From the NCBI GenBank assembly GCA_031275825.1, contig JAISOH010000113.1, positions 1 through 32,129 of the forward strand: a stretch of 32,129 nt of DNA, read 5' to 3'. How positions within the stretch are numbered: position 1 is the first letter of the stretch; each line of letters opens with the position of its first letter. Positions 7,954 through 13,999 of the stretch are shown here, piece by piece. Below the pieces are notes generated by a model. The model made no database searches. It was not told the DNA's origin and worked only from the letters and a program-made list of their open reading frames with translations. A program made the position numbers and the translations under genes. Origin of the DNA: Prevotellaceae bacterium (GTDB lineage: Bacteria; Bacteroidota; Bacteroidia; Bacteroidales; UBA932).

Positions 7954-9171
7954 ATGAAAAAATTATCAATTACAATTTTATGCATCGTTATGTTTTTCGG
8001 TGCATGTTTTTCTCAAAACAGCAAAACAGCCAAATACATTTTTCTTTTCGTAGGAGATGGAATGGGAATATCTCACGTAGCATTAACAGAAGCATATTTG
8101 GCAGACAAGGCAGGAAAAATAGGAAGCGAATATTTGTCATTTTCAAAATTCCCTTATACCGGATTTGCAACAACATACTCGGCAAACAGTTTTACAACAT
8201 GCTCGTCAGCATCGGGAACAGCATTCTCAACAGGATACAAAACAAAAAACCACATGCTTTCCATTGCTCCCGACTCGGTTACAAATCTTAAAAGCATATC
8301 GTATAAACTCAAAGAACAAGGATTTAAAATCGGAATAAGTTCAAATGTCGGAATAAATCATGCAACGCCGGCAGTTTTTTATGCAAACAATATAAGCCGT
8401 ACGGCTTATTACGAAATAGGACTTCAACTTTGGCAAAGCGGATTCGATTTTTTTGGCGGCGGAAGTTTTATCCATGATAAAGGAAAAGCAAAAAACCTGA
8501 AATCGCTGGAAGAAATAACAAAAAATAACGGATATGCCATTACGCGCGGAATAAAAGAAATAAACAATATTTCCGCAAATGTAGAAAAAGTTGTCGCCTT
8601 TTTCAATGAAAATGATGAAATACGAAATTTGTCGTATGCAATCAATCGAAAAAAAGGCGAAGCAAAACTTTCGGATATAGTAGAAGCCGAGATAAAATTT
8701 CTCAAGGCAAGAGAAAATAAAGGATTTTTCATTATGGCTGAAGGCGGAATTATTGACTGGTGCGCTCACGATAACGATGCCGCCGGAACGGTAAAAGAAG
8801 TTATCGACCTGTCGGAAGCCGTACAGATTGCCGTAGATTTTTACGGTAAGCATCCCGATGAAACGCTTATAATTGTTACGGCAGACCACGAAACGGGAGG
8901 AATCACATTGGCGCGGACAGGAGGTGGCAAGCAAGGCTTTGCAAGCCTTGATGGACAAACAGGTTCTGTAGGAGTTTTAGACAGGGAAAACGGCAGAGCA
9001 ATTTGCGACTCAATAAATAATGCGGCAGGAGTTGGTTTCAGCACAAAAGGACATACGGGAATTGTTGTGCCTGTGTATGCAATCGGCGCAGGAGCCGAAT
9101 TATTTACAGGCAAATACGATAATACCGATATTCCCCGCAAAATAATGAAAGCGGCAGGTTTTGAATTTTAA
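7954..9171 (+). CDS. Secreted alkaline phosphatase
   Basis: This is a periplasmic or exported metal-dependent phosphomonoesterase. The start at 7954 gives MKKLSITILCIVMFFGACFS, a clean signal peptide. An in-frame ATG at 7915 lies inside the terminator hairpin and would spoil the signal, so I rejected it. The 405 residues carry the first metal site FVGDGMG (D35) and the nucleophile motif TTCSSASGTAFSTG (S84). GINHATPAVFYAN, EGGIIDWCAHDND, TADHETGG and the final metal-binding GHTG follow. At the residue before the nucleophile, where E. coli PhoA has Asp, there is Cys (C83). No promoter is visible between the terminator and this gene. Confidence 0.92.
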   Translation: MKKLSITILCIVMFFGACFSQNSKTAKYIFLFVGDGMGISHVALTEAYLADKAGKIGSEYLSFSKFPYTGFATTYSANSFTTCSSASGTAFSTGYKTKNHMLSIAPDSVTNLKSISYKLKEQGFKIGISSNVGINHATPAVFYANNISRTAYYEIGLQLWQSGFDFFGGGSFIHDKGKAKNLKSLEEITKNNGYAITRGIKEINNISANVEKVVAFFNENDEIRNLSYAINRKKGEAKLSDIVEAEIKFLKARENKGFFIMAEGGIIDWCAHDNDAAGTVKEVIDLSEAVQIAVDFYGKHPDETLIIVTADHETGGITLARTGGGKQGFASLDGQTGSVGVLDRENGRAICDSINNAAGVGFSTKGHTGIVVPVYAIGAGAELFTGKYDNTDIPRKIMKAAGFEF

Positions 9172-9184
9172 ATAAATTCATTGC

Positions 9185-9352
9185 AGCAAAATAAAACGGG
9201 GCTGTCTTAAAACTCCGGTTTCGTCATTGCGAACTGCGAACATAGTGGCGCAGGAAGCAATCCAAATGTTGATTATCAATGGATTGCTTCGGGCTTCGCC
9301 CTCGCAATGATGTGTAAGATACCATTTTAAGACAGCCCCGTTTTATTTTGCT
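9185..9352. repeat. MITE-like element, copy A, with 28-bp perfect inverted ends
   Basis: The 28 bases at 9185-9212 are the exact reverse complement of 9325-9352 and contain GGGGCTGTCTTAAAA. Inside are GTCATTGCGA, GAAGCAATCCA, a TTGATTATCAA spacer, TGGATTGCTTC and CTCGCAATGA, which form a second, inner imperfect palindrome. It encodes no protein. The same order recurs at 23460-23621. I see no obvious target-site duplication. The GGCTGTC..AAAA end resembles terminal repeats of bacterial insertion sequences, so a non-autonomous transposon is a reasonable inference. Confidence 0.75.
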
Positions 9353-9664
9353 AATCTTTAATTTAACTCCTTAATAACCGCGCAAATTTATATAAAAACC
9401 TAATAAATATTTTCAATTACAGACATTTAAATTATATAAAGTCTAATAAAATTTTATAAATAATTGTGATTTATTGCATTAAAAATCAACAATTTAATTT
9501 TAATGTAATTGAAACTTTTGACTGTATTCCATATAATTAAAATTATTGATTATTACCTATTTGTGTTTTATTTAATTGCGGATTATTATTGACCTTAATA
9601 TAACAGAAATATATATGTCATTGCCAATTTTTATTCGTAAAAAGCAACTGATTATGCGCCTTAT
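9353..9664. other. AT-rich intergenic stretch, no gene seen
   Basis: About 310 bases of very AT-rich sequence lie between copy A of the repeat and the terminator of the convergent gene. I see no supported reading frame, RNA gene or clear promoter. A 79-codon plus-strand frame starting at 9576 runs over the terminator and into the antisense of the next gene, and is not credible. Confidence 0.6.
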
Positions 9665-9699
9665 AAAAAAAACAGTTGATGAAAAATTACATCAACTGT
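9665..9699 (-). terminator. Intrinsic terminator of the coiled-coil protein gene
   Basis: ACAGTTGATG (9672-9681) and CATCAACTGT (9690-9699) form a perfect 10-bp stem around an 8-base loop. On the minus strand it is followed by a run of T (A at 9665-9671). Confidence 0.9.
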
Positions 9700-9721
9700 C
9701 GGTTATTATATATGTTTGTAT

Positions 9722-10387
9722 TTATTTTGGTAGGTCCAATTCCTGTTTCGCTTTTTTCAATTGTATTTCGTTAGTGATTTGCTGTTTCATTTCGATTTCT
9801 TTTTGTTTATTTTGAATTTTCTGAGTATTTTCTTCTATTTTTTTTAAGATTTTTTCTTTGTCCTTTTGCAACGATACTGAATCATCCTGTAAATTACGTA
9901 ATTCTTTTTCCACTTTTTTCAAATCTTCCGCATTTTTATTAAGTTGAGTTGTTGTAACATGCAGTTCAATATAAGGCTCTAATTTATTTTCAAATTCTTT
10001 CACTTTATTAATCAACCTTTCACAGGTTGCCGATGTGCAAAATTGACCGTCTCCCTGCGAAACAAGTATATAAACTTTCGATTCGTTTTTGTTTTGCCTG
10101 TTTTTGTCAACTTTTGTGTAAATAGTTATTGTTTCGCTGCCGAATTCCATAAATTTTACGTTTTTATATTCGGTAAAACCCTTGGAAGCGCTTTTGCCTT
10201 TCAAACCGCTTGCCGCAAAACGTTTTTCAAGCGTTATTTCAACATCATCTACTGTATAGGGTAAATCAATACATACTGCATTTTGATAACCGATTTTACT
10301 CATCTCAACAGTTGCCTCGTACGACTGTGCTTTGCCTGCATAAACAGCAGAAACAAGAATCAGACTTGTTATTATTAATTTTTTCAT
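9722..10387 (-). CDS. Exported protein with C-terminal coiled coil, function unknown
   Basis: I do not recognise a family. The 221 residues start with a signal peptide (MKKLIITSLILVSAVYAGKAQ, cleavage likely after A20 or so). A compact region follows at about 22-125 with several beta-like stretches (VDDVEITLEKRF, ETITIYTKVDK, KVYILVSQGD) and two cysteines in QFCTSATC. From about 145 to 215 a long charged coiled coil is rich in K, E and Q (LKKVEKELRNLQDDSV, KDKEKILKKIEENTQK). It is a single-gene unit with its own terminator. A periplasmic role is inferred from the signal peptide only. Confidence 0.8.
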   Translation of the reverse strand: MKKLIITSLILVSAVYAGKAQSYEATVEMSKIGYQNAVCIDLPYTVDDVEITLEKRFAASGLKGKSASKGFTEYKNVKFMEFGSETITIYTKVDKNRQNKNESKVYILVSQGDGQFCTSATCERLINKVKEFENKLEPYIELHVTTTQLNKNAEDLKKVEKELRNLQDDSVSLQKDKEKILKKIEENTQKIQNKQKEIEMKQQITNEIQLKKAKQELDLPK

Positions 10388-10534
10388 AATTTGTTTTTAT
10401 TAACCGAATTAAAATAATATTGTTCTATATTAACAATTATCGTGCCAAACTTGCAATAATTTCGATTACGGGGCAATTTTATTTTGTATTGTAAAATTAA
10501 GTTAAATAAAATTAATCGTATTTGCTTTTGGTAT

Positions 10535-10542
10535 TATTTTTG
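10535..10542 (+). promoter_or_regulatory. -7 promoter element before the DUF3332 gene
   Basis: TATTTTTG at 10535-10542 fits TAnnTTTG and is followed by GCACC. It lies 53 bases before the start of the lipoprotein gene. The -33 region is not convincing. Confidence 0.45.
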
Positions 10543-10595
10543 CACCTTTGTATATTCAAATTTAATTAAATTTTAATTTTAATAAAAAATAAATT

Positions 10596-11141
10596 ATGAA
10601 AAAAATAAAAATTTTAGCAACAGCATGTCTTGCTGTCTTTGTTATGAACTCATGTATAGGCTCATTTAAATTGAGTCATCAACTTCTTGACTGGAACAAG
10701 AGTGTGGGAAGTAAATTTGCAAACGAAGTGGTATTTTTTGCCTTTCATATTATCCCGATTTACGAAATTTGCTATCTGGCAGATATTCTCGTTCTTAATT
10801 CGATTGAATTTTGGGAAAACGGAGAAGCATTTTCTTTGAAAAACGGCGATATTAAAAAAATTGAACATGATGGCATTTATTATACGATTACAAGGAAACG
10901 CAATTCTCTGCGTATAGAACAAACCGATAATAAAAATGTTTATGCGGAACTTTCTTACGACAGAATTAAAAAGTCGTGGCGCGTGAAAAATGATAATTAC
11001 AATCAGGAAATATTACGCTTTTTGGACAATAATAAAATCGAAGTTTATTTTCCGAATAACAAAAAGCAAACATTCGATATCAATGAACAGGGAGTTTCGG
11101 AATTACGCCAGATAGTAAGCAACGATATTCCCTTGAAATAA
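10596..11141 (+). CDS. DUF3332-family lipoprotein
   Basis: The 181-residue protein has a lipoprotein signal with the lipobox ending MNSC (C20). The mature start CIGSFKLSHQLLDWNKSVG, then KFANEVVFFAFHIIPIYEI and LADILVLNSIEFWENG, is the signature I associate with DUF3332. The family is widespread in Gram-negatives and its role is unknown. The middle contains a hydrophobic stretch (about 45-67), and the C-terminal half is a charged, beta-rich domain. It is followed by a terminator and crcB. Confidence 0.8.
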   Translation: MKKIKILATACLAVFVMNSCIGSFKLSHQLLDWNKSVGSKFANEVVFFAFHIIPIYEICYLADILVLNSIEFWENGEAFSLKNGDIKKIEHDGIYYTITRKRNSLRIEQTDNKNVYAELSYDRIKKSWRVKNDNYNQEILRFLDNNKIEVYFPNNKKQTFDINEQGVSELRQIVSNDIPLK

Positions 11142-11166
11142 TTAAACAAATTGTGATAGTAACTAT

Positions 11167-11206
11167 AAAACCTTGCCTTTTTCATTGCAAGGTTTTAATT
11201 TTTTCA
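11167..11206 (+). terminator. Intrinsic terminator between DUF3332 gene and crcB
   Basis: AAAACCTTGC (11167-11176) pairs perfectly with GCAAGGTTTT (11187-11196) around a 10-base loop. A T-rich run to about 11204 follows. The crcB ATG is at 11209, so the terminator practically touches the start codon. Confidence 0.85.
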
Positions 11207-11208
11207 CA

Positions 11209-11595
11209 ATGATTCTGAAAATAATTTTAATAGGTATAGGCGGCGGCACAGGAAGCATACTGCGATATTTAACATTTACATTTATAGAAAAACGTTTTCA
11301 TTATGTTTTCCCGATAGCAACGTTTGCTGTAAATTTTATTGGTTGTCTGTTTATAGGACTGTTGTTGGGATTTTTTGAACAACAACAGATTGTGAACAAT
11401 AATTTGAAATCTCTGTTTATAACTGGTTTTTGTGGCGGTTATACTACATTTTCTGCATTTTCGGCAGAAAACATGAATTTGTTTCAATCAGGAAGTACGG
11501 CAACTGCATTTGTTTATATTTTTTCAAGCGTTTTTATTTGTATTACGGCTGTTTGGGCAGGTTTTATCGTAGCGCAGTTTATTTTTAAAACTTGA
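11209..11595 (+). CDS. crcB: Fluoride channel CrcB (Fluc)
   Basis: It exports fluoride as a dual-topology dimer in the inner membrane. Starting at 11209 gives 128 residues, the usual family length. The longer frame from 11173 would begin inside the terminator loop and adds a non-family MPFSLQGFNFFT, so I rejected it. Family motifs present are GGGTGSILRY (11-20), ATFAVNFIGCLFIGLL (37-52) with the pore asparagine N42, and GFCGGYTTFSAFSAE (73-87) with the phenylalanine-box region. There are four membrane helices. I see no fluoride riboswitch in the 67 bases upstream. Confidence 0.95.
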   Translation: MILKIILIGIGGGTGSILRYLTFTFIEKRFHYVFPIATFAVNFIGCLFIGLLLGFFEQQQIVNNNLKSLFITGFCGGYTTFSAFSAENMNLFQSGSTATAFVYIFSSVFICITAVWAGFIVAQFIFKT

Positions 11596-11881
11596 AAAAC
11601 AGATATAAAAAACTGAAAACCAATAAAACAATCTTATATTTTACTTGAAAATTCCGTGTTTTCCATTTATGCAGTCAATCCTTACGAATAAAAATCTGCA
11701 TTTTATTCATCAATGTAATTTTTATTTTTAATTTCTTATTAATAAACCATTTACATAATTATTAAAAAAACGATTAATAAAATAATAAAAACAGTATATC
11801 ATCAATTATATAAATTACATTTTTTATTTTTACAGAAACAGCAAACCGGAAATGAATTTAGGATTGAAAATTGAGAATGCT
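11596..11881. other. AT-rich intergenic stretch, no gene seen
   Basis: These are AT-rich bases between crcB and the first GTCATTGCGA-type repeat unit. I found no credible reading frame, hairpin terminator or promoter here. Confidence 0.55.
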
Positions 11882-12040
11882 TGGATTGCTTCACCCTGCG
11901 GTTCGCAATGACGAAGAAAAAAGACGCAAACTGTCTTTGCGAGGAGCGTAGAGACGAAGCAACCCAGAGAAAAATTGAGAATTGAAAAATAAACAGTAAA
12001 CAAATGGATTGCTTCGTCATTTCATTCCTCGCAATGACGG
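11882..12040. repeat. Cluster of three GTCATTGCGA / GAAGCAATCC repeat units
   Basis: Three related units are present: 11882-11913 (TGGATTGCTTC to TCGCAATGACG), 11936-11966 (TTTGCGAGGAGCG to GAAGCAACCC) and 12004-12040 (TGGATTGCTTCG to CTCGCAATGACGG). They match the inner part of the MITE-like copies at 9185 and 23460 but lack the GGCTGTC ends. The units are separated by short stretches such as ATTGAGAATTGAAAAAT. A minus-strand frame across this region (11802-12044) is a product of the repeat, not a gene. Confidence 0.75.
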
Positions 12041-12152
12041 ACAATAAAGAAAATAAAAAAGGACAGATTTCTACTGAATATTTATGTAAGGACTTTTAAT
12101 AATTTATAATTACCGTACCTAATGTCAGTTTTATAAAAATTATTACATGAAA

Positions 12153-12185
12153 TTTGCATTATTGTAAAATAATGTTATACCTTTG
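12153..12185 (+). promoter_or_regulatory. Near-consensus Bacteroidota promoter before the structured element
   Basis: TTTG at 12153-12156, a 21-base spacer and TACCTTTG at 12178-12185 match the TTTG-N19-21-TAnnTTTG consensus exactly. This is the best promoter I found in the window. Transcription would start near 12192, about 43 bases before the first arm of the rod-like element and 400 bases before the lipoprotein start. Confidence 0.7.
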
Positions 12186-12234
12186 CATTCGTAATGTAAA
12201 TATTGAATGCTTATGAATTAAAAAACAGGCAAAC

Positions 12235-12447
12235 AATACGCACATTTTAAGTTTTTATTGGAAAAAGCGTTTAGCTGAATACTTTGGTACTTGAAATCTC
12301 GACAATTTCAAAATCAACCAAGAGTAATGCTAGTCGCTCACGCCATTTCCGGCGTGGGCATTTACTCATTATTTGGTTGATTAGGTAGTCGAGAACCTCA
12401 GGTACGGATAATTTAGAGTTTGTCCGCGCTTTTTTTATGTGCGTATT
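12235..12447 (+). ncRNA. Candidate structured RNA: long rod of seven nested helices
   Basis: Seven complementary pairs nest in perfect order: 12235-12245 with 12437-12447 (11 bp); 12262-12269 with 12427-12434 (8 bp); 12287-12294 with 12398-12405 (8 bp, one G-U); 12297-12303 with 12388-12394 (7 bp); 12312-12321 with 12373-12382 (10 bp); 12322-12330 with 12358-12367 (one bulge); 12339-12344 with 12351-12356 (CACGCC, loop ATTTCC, GGCGTG). Internal loops separate them. A strong promoter lies just upstream, and a T7 run at 12430-12436 lies within the outer arm. It may be an independent small RNA, a structured leader of the next gene, or a palindromic mobile element. I do not recognise a known RNA family. 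Confidence 0.5.
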
Positions 12448-12591
12448 AAAAAATAATTTTCCAAAGGGCAATCGATGGAGTTCGGAAACCATTCTAAAAA
12501 CGGGGCAAGACCTGCGAAGCCATATCAGAACAGGAAATTTAACAATGACAGTCTTCTAAAAGGAGAGGACTTTAAACTAAATAAAATTAAT

Positions 12592-12978
12592 ATGAAAAGA
12601 TTTATTTTTACAATTACAGTTTTGATGGTTGCTCTGACAGCCATATTTACTTCTTGCAGTAAGGATGATGAAGTGAATGCGCCTGACAGTATTGTCGGCA
12701 CTTCGTGGTTTAATGATACCGAAACGGCAATTGTCGATGGCGTTGAAGTTGGTGTTGGAATAGAACTGGATTTCACTTCGGCAACAAAAGGCGATTTGAA
12801 TATTTTAGTTGGCGGTGCTGCAGACAATACAATTGTAATATTAGGGTTCACTGCCGGCGAATTCAGTTATACTTATTCGAAACCCAATGTTAAAATCACG
12901 ATGGGAGGAGAAAGTCAGAACGGCAAAATTGCCGGCAACAAACTGACTATAGATGATGTTGTTTTTGAAAAAGAATAA
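12592..12978 (+). CDS. Small lipoprotein with surface-export type signal
   Basis: Starting at 12592 gives 128 residues with a clean lipoprotein signal (MKRFIFTITVLMVALTAIFTSC, C22). The frame is open back to an ATG at 12475, but that start would put 39 polar residues before the signal, so I rejected it. After the cysteine comes SKDDE, which resembles the acidic lipoprotein export signal that directs Bacteroidota lipoproteins to the cell surface. The rest looks like a small lipocalin-like or beta domain (IVGTSWFNDTE, GIELDFTS, GEFSYTYSKPNVKITMGGE, GKIAGNKLTIDDVVFEKE). That GTW-like opening and KITM/GKI pattern occurs in many Bacteroidota lipoproteins of unknown role. The structured element lies upstream and a terminator downstream. 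Confidence 0.8.
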   Translation: MKRFIFTITVLMVALTAIFTSCSKDDEVNAPDSIVGTSWFNDTETAIVDGVEVGVGIELDFTSATKGDLNILVGGAADNTIVILGFTAGEFSYTYSKPNVKITMGGESQNGKIAGNKLTIDDVVFEKE

Positions 12979-12999
12979 CTGTTTCGAAATTGCTACACA

Positions 13000-13042
13000 A
13001 AAAACAGCCGAAAAACAGAAAATTTTTTTGGCTGTTTTTATT
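13000..13042 (+). terminator. Intrinsic terminator after the lipoprotein gene
   Basis: AAAAACAGCC (13000-13009) pairs with GGCTGTTTTT (13030-13039) around a 20-base loop, ending in a T-rich tract. It begins 21 bases after the stop codon. Confidence 0.8.
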
Positions 13043-13212
13043 TATTTAGTCTCTCCTTAAAAAGGATATAATATAATTATTAACATACAATTAATAATGA
13101 AAGTCAGGTGAAGAAATTGCAGGGTTTTAACCCGTATTCCGCAAAAGCCTGCAAATATTTTGAAAATATTTTTGCAAAATCATTAAACCAAACAAATAAT
13201 TGTAAATAAAAA

Positions 13213-13267
13213 TGTCCCATCAGGGACAAACAACGCCGTCATTGCGAGGAGTGAAACGGCGAAGCAA
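13213..13267. repeat. Short hairpin plus one degenerate GTCATTGCGA repeat unit
   Basis: TGTCCC-ATCA-GGGACA (13213-13228) is a small perfect hairpin. It is followed at 13236-13267 by CCGTCATTGCGAGG to CGGCGAAGCAA, a single unit of the repeat seen at 9185, 11882 and 23460. The rest of the gap 13043-13382 is AT-rich and contains no gene I can support. Confidence 0.6.
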
Positions 13268-13353
13268 AACAAAAAAGCAAATATCTTTGGGGCTATTTAT
13301 GAAGATGGAAAATGGTTGGGAATAAGATTTATTCATAATTTGTAAGAATATAT

Positions 13354-13361
13354 TATCTTTG
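13354..13361 (+). promoter_or_regulatory. -7 promoter element before the small barrel protein
   Basis: TATCTTTG at 13354-13361 fits TAnnTTTG and lies 21 bases before the start at 13383. No clear -33 box was found. Confidence 0.45.
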
Positions 13362-13382
13362 TAGCCTTAAAAATATCATAAA

Positions 13383-13949
13383 ATGAAAAAAGTTCTTATA
13401 CTATTTATATTATTTATTGGTATTCAACAAGTAAAAGCGCAAAATACAGAAGACGCTTTTAGCAAAAGCATGATACGCACGCAATCAAATCATATAATAG
13501 ATGTCGGTTTAATTAGTGCAGGTTATACTTACGAACATGCTATTGGCGAACATTATACGATAGGCGGCGGTGTCGGAATTGCAGGTTTGATTGGTTATGA
13601 ATCATCCTCTTTTTTTAATGAGCATTGGTATTATTCATTTCATCCTTACGTGAGTATTGAACCGCGTTATTATTATAATCTGCAAAAACGATTGCAAAAA
13701 GGCAAAAATATAAATGGAAATGCAGGCTCGTTTTTTGCCATTCAATGTAATTACATTTTCAAAGCGATAAAAAAACATAACGTTTTGGGAACATCTTCAT
13801 ATAGTGTTTCGCCTTATTGGGGTTTGCGCCGTATCTGGTGGAATCATCTGCTGTTTGAATTTAAAGCAGGCTTGGCGTTTGGTTTTAATAATTACAGCGA
13901 CTCCAATTTTGGCGTTCTGCTTGGTATAAGGTTTGGATATAAATTTTAA
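13383..13949 (+). CDS. Small outer-membrane beta-barrel-like protein
   Basis: No specific family is recognised. The 188-residue protein has a signal peptide (MKKVLILFILFIGIQQVKAQ, cleavage after A19). The mature part is rich in aromatic, alternating beta-strand patterns: HIIDVGLISAGYTYEHAIG, HYTIGGGVGIAGLIGY, WYYSFHPYVSIEPRYYYNL, SSYSVSPYWGLRRIW and LLFEFKAGLAFGFN. It ends GVLLGIRFGYKF. A terminal phenylalanine and repeated strands are hallmarks of outer-membrane barrels. The size suggests about eight strands. It is followed after 50 bases by another secreted protein gene, with which it may be co-transcribed. Confidence 0.75.
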   Translation: MKKVLILFILFIGIQQVKAQNTEDAFSKSMIRTQSNHIIDVGLISAGYTYEHAIGEHYTIGGGVGIAGLIGYESSSFFNEHWYYSFHPYVSIEPRYYYNLQKRLQKGKNINGNAGSFFAIQCNYIFKAIKKHNVLGTSSYSVSPYWGLRRIWWNHLLFEFKAGLAFGFNNYSDSNFGVLLGIRFGYKF

Positions 13950-13999
13950 TTAACAGTTACTAATTTCTGGATATGAATATATAAAAAAACGATATAAAA

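Noticed and set aside
9182-9360. Ordinary transcription terminator for the phosphatase
   Set aside because: The stem is far longer than a terminator, shares its sequence with a second locus, and encloses repeat units. It is better described as a mobile-type repeat, although it may stop transcription as a side effect.
11173-11208. Upstream ATG for crcB
   Set aside because: It lies inside the terminator hairpin; the start at 11209 gives the normal family length and N-terminus.
11142-11208. Fluoride riboswitch before crcB
   Set aside because: The gap is only 67 bases and is filled by the terminator; the conserved aptamer segments are not visible.
11802-12044. Minus-strand 80-codon reading frame
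   Set aside because: Its translation (SVIARNEMTKQSICLLF and similar) comes directly from the GTCATTGCGA repeat units.
12191-12480. Retron non-coding RNA
   Set aside because: Nested inverted repeats suggested it, but no reverse transcriptase gene is nearby and no msr/msd layout with a priming guanosine can be recognised.
12271-12492. Minus-strand 73-codon reading frame across the structured element
   Set aside because: It covers both arms of the nested palindrome, lacks any family resemblance, and has a strong promoter on the opposite strand. The frame is explained by the palindrome.
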